A DNA stretch of 64,000 nt from an uncultured Roseiflexaceae bacterium. Its GTDB lineage: Bacteria > Chloroflexota > Chloroflexia > Chloroflexales > Roseiflexaceae. Shown here in pieces: positions 8,853 through 17,232 of this stretch; positions within the stretch are counted from its first letter, which is position 1, and each line of letters begins with the position of its first letter. Position numbers and translations under genes: made by a program. The stretch is taken from contig CALJIC010000130.1 of NCBI GenBank assembly GCA_937974195.1, positions 16,455 through 80,454 of the forward strand, written 5' to 3'. Below the pieces are notes generated by a model. It searched no databases. It worked only from the letters and a program-made list of their open reading frames with translations, and was not told where the DNA came from.

Positions 8853-9842
8853 CTACCCCGCGGTGGCGCGCAGCAGCGTCTCCTGCACCAGCAGCTCGTG
8901 GGCCAGCGAGCGGTCCGGCGGGCGCTCCCCCGCAACCGCCGCGACGAACGCCTCGAGCTCGCGGTCGTAGAGCTCCTGCCGCTCCTGCACCGGCACCGGA
9001 ACCAGCTGCTCGCCGGCCCGAAAGCCGCCGCGGTCCTCCGCCAGACACAGCCGGATCGCGCCCGCCGGCTCGAACGGCTCCATGATCGCGCTGCCCACGC
9101 GGCCGTAGACCTCGAAGCGCCGCGCGGGCGGCGGCGCCTCCATGGCCGCGATGTCCACGTAGGCCAGCGCGCCCGGGTACTCGAGCACCCCCAGCGTGTT
9201 GTCGCTGAACCCCGGCACCGCGCCGCCGTCGCTGCGCAGGAACGCCGTCACCCGCTCCGGGCGCCCGAGCAGCCAGACGATCTGATCGATCATGTGGCCG
9301 GCCAGGTCGTAGAAGATGCCGCCGCGGTGGACGGCGATCACCCGCTGCGCCTCGGCCGGGATGCACGTCGACATGTGGGCGCGCACGGCGTAGATCGTGC
9401 CGAGCAGCCCGGAGCGCGCCCAGGCGGCGATGCGCCGGAACCCCTCGTGGTAGCGGAACATGTAGCCCATCTGGAGCACCAGCCCGCGCTCCTCGGCCAG
9501 CGCCACGACGCGCTGCCAGCGCGCCCAGTCGTCGCCGGCCGGCTTGTCGTACCACACGTGCTTGCCGGCCAGCACGATCTGCTCGGTCTGGGCCAGGCTC
9601 TCGTCGTTGCGCCCCTCGGACGCCACGGCGACGACCGTCGGGTCGCCCAGCAGCTCGTCGGCGGTCTCGTACCAGCGCACGCCCGCGTACGGCCCGCCCG
9701 CATCCGCCAGCTCCCGCCGGCGCTCCGGGTCGGGCTCGTAGACGCCGGCCAGCTCGACGCGCGGGCTGTTTCTGAGCGCGAGCAGCTTCCCGGCAGCGTG
9801 GCCGTGCTTGGTGCCGTACTGTGCGATGCGGATGCGGCTCAT
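8853..9842 (-). CDS. Gfo/Idh/MocA-family oxidoreductase, HGH variant
   Basis: The 329-residue protein has the two-domain Gfo/Idh/MocA plan: a Rossmann-type N-terminal half, then a beta-sheet domain of the GFO_IDH_MocA_C type. The dinucleotide loop is unusual (YGTKHGHAAG instead of GxGxxG) and the usual EKP motif reads DKPAG. The pattern HRGGIFYDLAGHMIDQ supplies the catalytic-region Asp and His. Similar departures occur in the gene at 51636. It lies 60 bp before the BKACE gene. It is likely an NAD(P)-dependent dehydrogenase of a sugar or cyclitol-like compound. Confidence 0.82.
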   Translation of the reverse strand: MSRIRIAQYGTKHGHAAGKLLALRNSPRVELAGVYEPDPERRRELADAGGPYAGVRWYETADELLGDPTVVAVASEGRNDESLAQTEQIVLAGKHVWYDKPAGDDWARWQRVVALAEERGLVLQMGYMFRYHEGFRRIAAWARSGLLGTIYAVRAHMSTCIPAEAQRVIAVHRGGIFYDLAGHMIDQIVWLLGRPERVTAFLRSDGGAVPGFSDNTLGVLEYPGALAYVDIAAMEAPPPARRFEVYGRVGSAIMEPFEPAGAIRLCLAEDRGGFRAGEQLVPVPVQERQELYDRELEAFVAAVAGERPPDRSLAHELLVQETLLRATAG

Positions 9843-9878
9843 CGGCGCTCTGAGGGGTGGCCGCAGACTCCCGCGGCG

Positions 9879-11138
9879 CTATACAATCCCGAGCCCCTGG
9901 TCGATCGACCGCTGGTACGCGTCGATCTGTTCGGCGAGCACCTCATCCACCGTCACCGGCCGGCCGAGCGCGCCGGACTCGAGCAGCGCGTAGGACACGG
10001 CGACCGACCGCGTGCCCTGCTCGGCGTCCACCTCGGCCGGGCGCTCGCCCCGGATCGCGGCCGCGAAGTCGGCGTACTCGACTGCGATCAGCTTGCGGTC
10101 GACTTCGGCGAACGGGAAGCTGTACTCGATCGCCCGCTCGCCGCCGAACATGCTGGCCGTCACCGGGTCGAGCCTGAAGCCCGGCACCAGGTCGAGCAGC
10201 GCCGCGCCCTGCACGTCCGCCTGCCCCGCGCGGTGCAGAGTGAGCGGCGCGCCGGTGCGGTCGCTCGGCATGCTCAGGGAGCCGCGCGAGCCGTGGATCT
10301 GGCGCGCCCACAGGTGCTGCCCGTGCCCGGCGTGGTCCTCGATGTACTGCCCGACCGCCCCGCTGCGGAACAGCAGCGTCGCGTAGGCCGCGTCCTCGGC
10401 GGTGGCCTCGAAGGTGGCCGGCATCTCGCGCTGCCAGCGCCCGTAGACGCCGGCGGGGTTCGTGGTCTCGCCGCCGGAGGCCGCGGGGTTCCTGCGCACC
10501 GGCTCGTGCAGGCGGGTCTGCGCGTACACCGTGTCGATCGGGCCGAGCAGGTACTCCAGCATATCCGCGTAGTGCACGCCGACGTCGAGCAGGACGCCGC
10601 TCTGGTCCTTCTGGTGGCGCCAGACCGAGATCAGCATCTGGTCGCCGCCGTCCACCACGTGGTGGATGGCGAAGCGCGGCGTGCCGATCGCGCCCGCGTC
10701 GAGCAGCGCCTTCGCCAGCCGGTTCACCGGGTCGCGCCGGTAGTTCTCGGCGACGCTCAGCACCCGCCCGGCGGCGCGCGCGGCCTCGCGGATGCGGTTG
10801 CAGGCCCGCACAGTCAGGCCGAGCGGCTTCTCGACCATCGCGTGCCAGCCGCGCCCGAGCGCCTCGAGGGCGATCACGTGGTGCGAGCGCGGCGTGGTGG
10901 TGATGTCGACCGCCTCGACGCCGTGCGCCTCGAGCTGCGCAAGATCAGCGGCCACCGCGGGCCGCGAGCCGAAGAAGCCCGCCGCCTGGTCGGCGAGCGA
11001 CTCGGCGTTGGCGGCCACCGGGTCGCAGGCGGCGACGAGCTCGAAGTCGGCCCAGCCGGCGCGCCGCAGCTCGGCGAGGCCGTACAGGTGGCGGTGCCCC
11101 ATCCCGCCGCAGCCGACGATCGCGAGGCGTATGGTCAT
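9879..11138 (-). CDS. Gfo/Idh/MocA-family oxidoreductase
   Basis: The 419-residue protein starts with a canonical Rossmann motif (IVGCGGMGHRHL), has the EKPLG motif near residue 105 and a C-terminal beta-sheet domain with LLDVGVHYADMLEYLLG (the D-x3-H pattern of the active site). At 419 residues it is longer than the usual 330-390. It starts with ATG at 11138, 36 bp from the next dehydrogenase gene. Probable role: NAD(P)-dependent oxidation of a sugar or sugar-acid hydroxyl in the same catabolic run. Confidence 0.86.
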   Translation of the reverse strand: MTIRLAIVGCGGMGHRHLYGLAELRRAGWADFELVAACDPVAANAESLADQAAGFFGSRPAVAADLAQLEAHGVEAVDITTTPRSHHVIALEALGRGWHAMVEKPLGLTVRACNRIREAARAAGRVLSVAENYRRDPVNRLAKALLDAGAIGTPRFAIHHVVDGGDQMLISVWRHQKDQSGVLLDVGVHYADMLEYLLGPIDTVYAQTRLHEPVRRNPAASGGETTNPAGVYGRWQREMPATFEATAEDAAYATLLFRSGAVGQYIEDHAGHGQHLWARQIHGSRGSLSMPSDRTGAPLTLHRAGQADVQGAALLDLVPGFRLDPVTASMFGGERAIEYSFPFAEVDRKLIAVEYADFAAAIRGERPAEVDAEQGTRSVAVSYALLESGALGRPVTVDEVLAEQIDAYQRSIDQGLGIV

Positions 11139-11170
11139 GGCTCGTTCCTCTGTAACTCAGCGAAGTGTCC

Positions 11171-11193
11171 GTGGCGGGCCTGCGCCCCTCCAC
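11171..11193. repeat. decayed REP-like hairpin
   Basis: GTGGCGGGCC-TGC-GCCCCTCCAC, followed by ACCTCCC, matches the second hairpin of the composite element at 7656 and 59181 with two stem mismatches. It fills much of the 86-bp gap upstream of the dehydrogenase at 11138. Confidence 0.5.
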
Positions 11194-11224
11194 ACCTCCC
11201 CGCGGGAGGCGCCGCCTGCTGGCG

Positions 11225-12313
11225 TCACCCGCCGACGATGTGCACGCACACCGGGGTTGGCACCGCGGCGACCAGCCCGGTCTCGTGCAGCGCGCCGGTC
11301 GCCTGGTCGATGCGGAAGGTGACGATCGTGTCGGTGTCCTGGTTGGCGGCCAGCAGGTAGGCCCCGGTCGGGTCGACCGCGAAGTTGCGCGGCGTCCGCC
11401 CGCCGGTCGGCACGTGGCCGGCGGCGGTGAGCCGCCCGGTCGCCTCATCCACCGTGAAGACCGCGATGCTGTCGTGGCCGCGGTTCGAGCCGTACAGAAA
11501 GCGCCCCGACGGGTGGAGGTGGATGTCGGCGCAGGCGTTGCGCCCTTCGAACCCGTCCGGCAGCGTCGACAGCGTCTGCAGCTCGCGCAGCGCGCCGCGC
11601 TCCCGGTCGTAGGCGAAGGCGGTGACGGTCGAGCCGCGCTCGTTGATGCAGTACAGGTACCCGCGGTCGTGCAGCGCGAGGTGGCGCGGCCCGGCCGCAG
11701 GCGCCAGCTCGGCCCACGGCGGCTCGTTCGGCACCAGCGCGCCGCGCCCGCCGTCGAGCCGGTAGACGTAGATCCGGTCGAGCCCGCAGTCCGGCACCAG
11801 GACGAAGTCGCCGACCGGCACGGCCGCGTGCGGGTGCGGGCCGTCGTGGAAGCGGGACGGCCCCTCGTGCTGCACCACCGCCGCAGGGGCGCCGAGCGCG
11901 CCATCCTCGCCGATCGGCAGGAGCGTCACGCTGCCGCCGCTGTAGTTCGCGGTCACCAGCCAGCGCCCGGTCGGGTCGACGCTGACGTAGCACGGGTGCG
12001 CGCCGTGGGTCGGCTGGTGGTTGATCGGCGTCAGGTCGCCGCTGCGGCCGTCGATCGCGAAGGCGCTGGCCGCGCCGCCCGGCGATCCCGCGTACTCCCC
12101 CACCTCCTGCACCGCGTAGAGGAAGCGCCGCGACGGGTCCACCGTCACGAACGACGGGTTGACGACGCCGCCGGCGGCGCTCTGCAGGCGCAGCGCCCCG
12201 CTGGCCAGGTCCAGCCGGTAGACGTAGATCCCCTCGGCCTTGCCGTGGACGTGGGGCAGCTGCTGGGTGTACGTCCCGACGTACACCACCAGCTCGCCTG
12301 TGCTCTGGCTCAT
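11225..12313 (-). CDS. lactonase family protein (6-phosphogluconolactonase-type seven-bladed propeller)
   Basis: The 362-residue protein fits the lactonase family: VYVGTYTQ at the N-terminus, repeated propeller elements such as VDPTGRWLVTANYSGGSV and HLHPSGRFLYGSNRGHDS, and the closing strand LAANQDTDTIVTF. Family members hydrolyse aldonolactones or are cyclic-carboxylate propellers of the Pgl type. No signal peptide is present, so it should act in the cytoplasm. It sits among Gfo/Idh/MocA enzymes, where a lactone produced by C1 oxidation of an aldose would need opening. Confidence 0.85.
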   Translation of the reverse strand: MSQSTGELVVYVGTYTQQLPHVHGKAEGIYVYRLDLASGALRLQSAAGGVVNPSFVTVDPSRRFLYAVQEVGEYAGSPGGAASAFAIDGRSGDLTPINHQPTHGAHPCYVSVDPTGRWLVTANYSGGSVTLLPIGEDGALGAPAAVVQHEGPSRFHDGPHPHAAVPVGDFVLVPDCGLDRIYVYRLDGGRGALVPNEPPWAELAPAAGPRHLALHDRGYLYCINERGSTVTAFAYDRERGALRELQTLSTLPDGFEGRNACADIHLHPSGRFLYGSNRGHDSIAVFTVDEATGRLTAAGHVPTGGRTPRNFAVDPTGAYLLAANQDTDTIVTFRIDQATGALHETGLVAAVPTPVCVHIVGG

Positions 12314-12343
12314 AGCAGCTCCTGACGATCTTCGCTTCTGCCC

Positions 12344-13465
12344 TTACGCACCTTCAGTATCCGAGGTCATGCGCTCGCCGCGCAGCAGGAAGGCGCGGAT
12401 GTCGTACGGGCCGGGGCGCTCCGGCGCCAGGTGCCCGGACTCGACCATCAGGTCGAGCGGGTTGAGGCGCGTCTCCATCGGCAGCAGCACCTTCTCGTGG
12501 CGCCTGGCCGACTCGTAGACCGCGTGGACCATCTGCAGCGCCTTGAGGCCGTTCATCGCGTCGCCGCGGAAGGTGTCGCGCCGCCCCTCGACCCAGTCGG
12601 CCAGCTCGGCCATCTGCGCCGCCGGCGCCTCGTACCACTCGAAGTCGTCGCCGTGGTCGGCGACCTTGTGGAACTGGCCGTCCGGCTCGTGCAGCTGCCA
12701 CGTCCCGCCCGTCTCGCGGTTCAAGATCTGCAGGTTGCGGGTGGTCAGGTTGATCATCCCGTCGGTGCCGTAGATCAGCGCGCCCTGGTAGACGATCGGC
12801 GTCACGTCGCTGAGCAGCGTCGCGACCGTCCCGTTGGTGAAGTGGAAGACGCCCACGGCGCAGTCCTCGATGCGCGTGCTGCGCTCGTAGCGGTCGGTCT
12901 TGCGCTCGATGTTGCCCATCACCCAGTCGCAGTCCACGTCGCCGAGCAGGTAGCGGTACATGTCGGTCTGGTGCGTGCTGTAGTTCGGCAGGCCGTCGGC
13001 GGCGAAGCTCTGGATCATGCGCACCTCGCCGATCGCCCCCTGGGCGATCAGGTCGCGCGCCAGGGTGTAGGAGGGCAGGAAGCGGCGCTGGTGCGCCACG
13101 GCGAGCTTCACGCCGTTGCGCCGGCAGGCGATGATCATCTGCTCGGCGTGGCCGAGGGTGTCGGCCATCGGCTTCTCGCACAGGATGGCCTTGGGGCGGA
13201 ACGTGGCCGCGGCGATCGTCCAGGGGGCGTGGCCGGGGTGCCAGGTGCAGATCGAGACCACATCCGGCCGCTCCTCCGCCAGCATGGCGCGGGCGTCGGT
13301 GTAGTGGCGCGGGGAGATGTTGAAGGTGCGGTCCTTCTCGGCCATGGCCGACTCCTCGAGGTCGGCCAGGCCGACGATCTCGTAGCGGCCGCTGTCCAGG
13401 TAGCCGCGGATGTGGATGTTGGCGATCCCGCCCGCTCCGATGATGCCGACGCGCAGCTTGGACAT
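12344..13465 (-). CDS. Gfo/Idh/MocA-family oxidoreductase
   Basis: The 373-residue protein has the Rossmann motif GIIGAGGIANIH, CEKPMAD near residue 100 and THQTDMYRYLLGD in the active-site region. The start at 13465 is chosen for the GGGAG site 6 nt upstream and immediate Rossmann strand; the frame extends to 13738 with Arg/Ala-rich, non-homologous residues. It is 30 bp from the lactonase gene and 38 bp from the upstream SDR, so one transcript is likely. Confidence 0.87.
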   Translation of the reverse strand: MSKLRVGIIGAGGIANIHIRGYLDSGRYEIVGLADLEESAMAEKDRTFNISPRHYTDARAMLAEERPDVVSICTWHPGHAPWTIAAATFRPKAILCEKPMADTLGHAEQMIIACRRNGVKLAVAHQRRFLPSYTLARDLIAQGAIGEVRMIQSFAADGLPNYSTHQTDMYRYLLGDVDCDWVMGNIERKTDRYERSTRIEDCAVGVFHFTNGTVATLLSDVTPIVYQGALIYGTDGMINLTTRNLQILNRETGGTWQLHEPDGQFHKVADHGDDFEWYEAPAAQMAELADWVEGRRDTFRGDAMNGLKALQMVHAVYESARRHEKVLLPMETRLNPLDLMVESGHLAPERPGPYDIRAFLLRGERMTSDTEGA

Positions 13466-13503
13466 GGGTGGCTCCCGTTGTGTTTCAGATAGAGGAAGTG
13501 AGG

Positions 13504-14271
13504 CTACACCGCCGTGTACCCGCCGTCCACGCACAGCACCTGCCCGGTGATCATGCGCGCCGCGGGCGAGGCCAGGAACACCACCGCCGCCGCGATCTCC
13601 TCCGGCTCGGCGGTGCGCCCCATCGGCACCTTCTCCAGATTCTTGGCGAACTCCGGGTTCTGCAGCGCCCGCTCGAGCATCGGCGTGCGCGTGAAGGTCG
13701 GCGCGACGCAGTTGACGGTGATGTTGTGCGGCGCCCACTCGGCCGCCAGCGCCCGCGAGAGGTTGCCCACGCCGCCCTTGGCGCCGCTGTAGACGCTCCG
13801 CAGCGCCCCGCCGACCACCCCGACCTGCGAGGTGATCTGGATGATGCTGCCGGCGATGCCGCGCTCGACCATGCTCTGGGCGACCGCGGTCGACATGAAG
13901 AAGACGCCCTTCAGGTTGACGTCGACGACCAGGTCGAACTCCTCTTCGGTGTACTCCAGCGCCGGCTTCGGAACATTCGCCCCCGCGTTGTTCACCAGCA
14001 CGTCGATGCGGCCGTAGGCCTCGAGCACCTGGCCGACGAAGGCGCGGATGCTGTCGACCCGCGCGACGTCCAGCTGCCAGGCCGCCGCCCGCCGCCCCAT
14101 GGCGCGGCAGGCCTCCGCGACCGCCTCGCTCTCCTCCACGGTGCGGCTGCCGAGCGCCAGGTGCGCCCCGTGGTGCGCGCAGGCCTCGGCGATCGCCTTG
14201 CCGATCCCGCGCCCGGCGCCGGTGACGACCACGACCTTGTCGGTCAGATCGAAGCTCAGTGGTTGTGCCAT
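13504..14271 (-). CDS. SDR-family oxidoreductase
   Basis: The 255-residue classical SDR has TGAGRGIG, VNNAGANVP, a Ser in the IITQ/TSQVGVV stretch and YSGAKGG at the active site. The C-terminal GQVLCVDGGYTAV is standard. The start MAQPLSFDLTDKV at 14271 matches the family start (FDL[ST]GKVVVVTG); AAAGG is about 10 nt upstream. It belongs to the same broad branch as the SDR at 6815 (KduD / gluconate 5-dehydrogenase-like), so the locus carries two candidates for that reaction. Confidence 0.85.
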   Translation of the reverse strand: MAQPLSFDLTDKVVVVTGAGRGIGKAIAEACAHHGAHLALGSRTVEESEAVAEACRAMGRRAAAWQLDVARVDSIRAFVGQVLEAYGRIDVLVNNAGANVPKPALEYTEEEFDLVVDVNLKGVFFMSTAVAQSMVERGIAGSIIQITSQVGVVGGALRSVYSGAKGGVGNLSRALAAEWAPHNITVNCVAPTFTRTPMLERALQNPEFAKNLEKVPMGRTAEPEEIAAAVVFLASPAARMITGQVLCVDGGYTAV

Positions 14272-14315
14272 CTGGCCATGCCTTTCATCAGTCAAACCGC
14301 TCGCGCGGCTGGAGA

Positions 14316-15167
14316 TCACGCGGGCCCCGGCCGCCGCGCCGGGCCGCCCGCCTCGACCCACGCCCGGTCGGCGTAGGCCACGGCGCGCCGCAGCCCCTCC
14401 TCGCCGGTCCTGCTGGCCTCCTCGACGCTCACCCAGCCGTCGAAGCCGCCGGCCACCAGCCTGCGCAGCAGCTCGACGATCGGCGCCGCCCCGGTGCCGA
14501 GCACCACCGGCTCGAACGCCCCCGCGCGCCGGATGTCGCTCAGGTGGACCGCCCCGACCCGCCCCAGCACCTGCTCCAGCAGCGCGAGCGGGTCGTCGCC
14601 GAGCGCCAGCGGGTTGGCGGTGTCGAACAGCACTCCGAGGCCGCTGCCCTCCGTACGCCGCACCACCTCGAGGAAGCGCGCCGCCGGCTGAGTGAAGTCG
14701 TTCGCGCGCCAGTACGCGCCGCGCACGTGGTTCTCGTACAGCAGCCGCACGCCCGCCGCCTGCGCCTCATCGACGCACGCGCTCAGCCCCGCGGCGGCCC
14801 AGGCCAGCCCGTCGCGCTCCTCGACGCCCGGGTGGTCCTGGCCGGCGGTGACGCGCAGGAAGGGCGCGCCCAGACGCGCGGCGGCCTCGATCCAGGCCCG
14901 CAGGTCTTCGACCTGGCGCTGGCGCTCCGCCGCGTCGGGATGGGTGAAGTCGGTGTAGGTGGCGAGCATCACGATCTGCACCCCGGCCGACTCGGCGGCG
15001 CGGCGCAGCTCGGCCAGATAGGCGGGGCTGCGGCTGGCGACGTGCGCCACGCTGAGGTCGGCGCCATCGAGCCCGAGCGCGGCCGCCAGCTCGAACCAGG
15101 CCGGCAGCGTGAGGCGCCCCGAGGCCAGGTCCGGGTAGAGCGAGACCGGCAGACAGCTGAGCTTCAT
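14316..15167 (-). CDS. sugar phosphate isomerase/epimerase-type TIM barrel
   Basis: The 283-residue AP-endonuclease-2-type TIM barrel carries the metal-site pattern of sugar isomerases: Glu in LLYENHVRG, Asp in VLFDTANPLALGDD, His in VGAVHLSD and Glu in WVSVEEASR. The start ATG at 15167 overlaps the preceding gene's stop as ATGA, so translation is coupled. It probably isomerises, epimerises or dehydrates a keto-sugar produced by the neighbouring dehydrogenases; the substrate is unknown. Confidence 0.84.
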   Translation of the reverse strand: MKLSCLPVSLYPDLASGRLTLPAWFELAAALGLDGADLSVAHVASRSPAYLAELRRAAESAGVQIVMLATYTDFTHPDAAERQRQVEDLRAWIEAAARLGAPFLRVTAGQDHPGVEERDGLAWAAAGLSACVDEAQAAGVRLLYENHVRGAYWRANDFTQPAARFLEVVRRTEGSGLGVLFDTANPLALGDDPLALLEQVLGRVGAVHLSDIRRAGAFEPVVLGTGAAPIVELLRRLVAGGFDGWVSVEEASRTGEEGLRRAVAYADRAWVEAGGPARRPGPA

Positions 15168-16003
15168 CGCGCGATGCCCGCCTCGTCGAACGCCTTCGCC
15201 AGCGTGTTGTACGTCAGCTCCGCCGCCGCCAGCGGGTCGTAGTTCGGCCGCCGCTGCACCATGATGCTGACCTCGGCGGTGATGTAGCCGTCGTAGCCGT
15301 GCTCGCGCATCGCGTGCAGGTAGCCGACCCAGTCGAACGGCGCCTCGCCGGGGATGAGGAACTCGTGGTGCGGCGCCAGGCCGCGCTCGCTCTTCACGTG
15401 GGTGTGCACGGTGTGCGGGGCGAGCGCGGCGACCGACTCCTGGTACGGGACGCCCTGCACGTTGAAGTGGCTGATGTCGAAGTTCAGCTTGAGGAACGGC
15501 GAGTCGACCGCCCGCAGCAGCTCCAGCACCCGGTCGATGCTGTCGAGCATGTCGGCCACGTGCGGCTCGGCGGCGATCACCACACCGCGCTGCTCGCCGT
15601 AGCGCACCAGCTCGCCCATGCGCTCGAACAGCAGCCCCTTCAGCTCGTCCCAGTCGTCCGACTTCCCGCCCACCGTCGTGTCCACCGCCGGCGGGGTGCC
15701 GTCGATCGCCCACTCGGTCGCCAGGTCCACCGCGTCGGTCAGCCGCTTCCAGTGGGCCGCCGCGACCTCCGGGTCGCGCTCCACCATGCTGGTCTGGGCG
15801 GCGATCGCCGGCAGCTCCAGGCCGTGGTCCTTCAGCATCTGCGCGATCCGCCGGCGCTCGGCGCGGTCGAGCCGGCTGAGCTCGGTGGTGTAGCCGGGGA
15901 TCACCGTCAGCTCGACCCCCTTGTAGCCGAGGTTGGCCAGGAACGGGATGAACGTGTCGGGCGGGACGGTGGGCATGCCCCAGGTGCAGTACCCTATTTT
16001 CAT
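15164..16003 (-). CDS. sugar phosphate isomerase/epimerase-type TIM barrel
   Basis: The 279-residue TIM barrel begins MKIGYCTWGMPTVPPD. Metal-site positions are Glu in VELTVIPG and IAAEPHVADM, Asp in LKLNFDISHFNVQG, His in HTHVKSE and Glu in YITAEVS. The start at 16003 follows AAGGGAG; residues upstream in frame are Arg-rich and not homologous. It overlaps the second TIM-barrel gene by 4 nt, suggesting the two enzymes act as a pair on one intermediate. Confidence 0.85.
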   Translation of the reverse strand: MKIGYCTWGMPTVPPDTFIPFLANLGYKGVELTVIPGYTTELSRLDRAERRRIAQMLKDHGLELPAIAAQTSMVERDPEVAAAHWKRLTDAVDLATEWAIDGTPPAVDTTVGGKSDDWDELKGLLFERMGELVRYGEQRGVVIAAEPHVADMLDSIDRVLELLRAVDSPFLKLNFDISHFNVQGVPYQESVAALAPHTVHTHVKSERGLAPHHEFLIPGEAPFDWVGYLHAMREHGYDGYITAEVSIMVQRRPNYDPLAAAELTYNTLAKAFDEAGIAR

Positions 16004-16076
16004 GGATCGCTCCCTTGTCCTTAGGATGTGGCGATGGAACCGGGTGCGGGAGAATGCGCGGCTGAGGCGGCGCGGC

Positions 16077-16949
16077 CTACTCGCCGGGCCGGTACTCACC
16101 GGCGGGCTGCCGGCCGTCCTCGCGCTTGTGCGGCACCAGGATATCGTCGCGCCAGCGCGAGCGGAACGAGGGCCGCACCAGCCCTTCGGGCGACTGGAGC
16201 GTCAGCCCGCCGTCCACCGTCAGGACGATCCCGGTCACAAACGAGGCGTCGTCCGAGGCGAGGAACAGGGCCGCGCCGGCGACGTCTTCGGGGCGGCCGT
16301 AGCGCCCGAGCGGGTAGCAGTCGCGCGACATCTGGTCCTCGAACGGGTCCTCGATCATGCGCGCGGCCTCGCGCTCGCCGACGATCTGGCCGGGGGCGAT
16401 CGCGTTGCAGCGGATTCCGTCGCGGCCGTAGTCCAGCGCCACGCTGCGCGCGAGCGCGTTCACCCCGGCCTTGGCGACGCTGTAGATGGCGAACTTGGGG
16501 TTGGTGATGAACGAGTTGACCGTCGAGATGAAGATGATCGAGCCTCCGCCGCCGCGGATCATCTCCGGCACACAGTAGCGCACGCCGAGCAGCGGCCCGC
16601 GCAGCGTCACATCCAGGCTGCGGTCGATCTCCTCGTCGGTGAGCTCGCCGGCGCGCTTGAGCACGGCGTAGGCCGGGTTGTGGACCAGGATATCGAGCCT
16701 GCCGAAGCGATCGCGCGCGGCGGCGACCAGCCGCTCCCAGGTGTCCGGCTCGGCCACATCGCCCTGCACCACCTCCACCTCGCCGCCGTCGGCGCGGATG
16801 CGCGCGGCGGTCTCCTCCAGCTTCTCGATGCGGTGATCGGAGTTGATCACCACCCGGGCGCCCTCGCGTGCGAAGCGGTGGGCGGTTGCAGCTCCGATCC
16901 CACCCCACCCGGCGCCGGCCACGATGGCGACTTTGCCCTCAAGGCGCAT
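16077..16949 (-). CDS. SDR-family oxidoreductase with a C-terminal extension
   Basis: The 290-residue SDR has AGAGWGGIG for cofactor binding, an atypical VHNPAYA in place of NNAG, Ser in ISTVNSF and YSVAKAG at the active site. About 35 residues follow the usual C-terminal DGG, rich in Arg and charged residues. An Asn-Ser-Asp after beta-2 leaves NAD/NADP preference unclear. It has its own extended -10 promoter candidate at 17185-17190, so it may begin a separate transcript inside the minus-strand run. Confidence 0.83.
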   Translation of the reverse strand: MRLEGKVAIVAGAGWGGIGAATAHRFAREGARVVINSDHRIEKLEETAARIRADGGEVEVVQGDVAEPDTWERLVAAARDRFGRLDILVHNPAYAVLKRAGELTDEEIDRSLDVTLRGPLLGVRYCVPEMIRGGGGSIIFISTVNSFITNPKFAIYSVAKAGVNALARSVALDYGRDGIRCNAIAPGQIVGEREAARMIEDPFEDQMSRDCYPLGRYGRPEDVAGAALFLASDDASFVTGIVLTVDGGLTLQSPEGLVRPSFRSRWRDDILVPHKREDGRQPAGEYRPGE

Positions 16950-17082
16950 AGCAGCGCGTCCTCTCTTGTTCTTGGCGGCCTACACCATGCTGGGTTGCGC
17001 GACAGGAGCTACGCGGCGGCCTGGCCCTGCGCCTCGAGGAGTGTGGGGAGACGGAGCCTCCCCGGCGCCCATGCGTCCGCCG

Positions 17083-17150
17083 CAGAGCGGCGCGGGAAGA
17101 GGCTCTCGGAGGACCTGCGGCCCTCCACACATCCCCGTGGGAGACGGGCG
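17083..17150. repeat. REP-like composite element, decayed copy
   Basis: TCCGCCGCAGAGCGGCGCGG matches the right arm of hairpin 1 of copy A. It is followed by GGAGGACC-TGC-GGCCCTCC (17108-17126, one mismatch), matching hairpin 2, and by CACACATCCCC. Just left of it, near 17044-17062, an imperfect GGGGAG...CTCCCC hairpin also occurs. Together these fill most of the 16950-17232 gap. Confidence 0.6.
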
Positions 17151-17160
17151 GCACGACCAC

Positions 17161-17190
17161 GTAACTCGTGTTACTTGCGGGGCGATTATA
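17161..17190 (-). promoter_or_regulatory. extended -10 promoter with a CG-centred dyad operator
   Basis: On the minus strand TGCTATAAT (an extended -10; TATAAT = 17190-17185) lies upstream of the SDR gene at 16949. Just downstream of the predicted start is GTAACTCGTGTTAC (17161-17174), a dyad GTAAC-N4-GTTAC with CG at its exact centre, a feature common in LacI-family operators. No good -35 was found, consistent with an extended -10 type. Binding of the LacI-family protein encoded at 24641 is a guess. Confidence 0.5.
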
Positions 17191-17232
17191 GCACGGGCCG
17201 GGCAGCACATGGCCGGCGACACCGGCGCCGCA

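Noticed and set aside
7818..11360. Plus-strand open frame of 1180 codons
   Set aside because: It is antisense to BKACE, two dehydrogenases and the lactonase, which have clear motifs. Its product is Arg/His/Ala-rich low complexity, a usual artefact of high-GC antisense frames.
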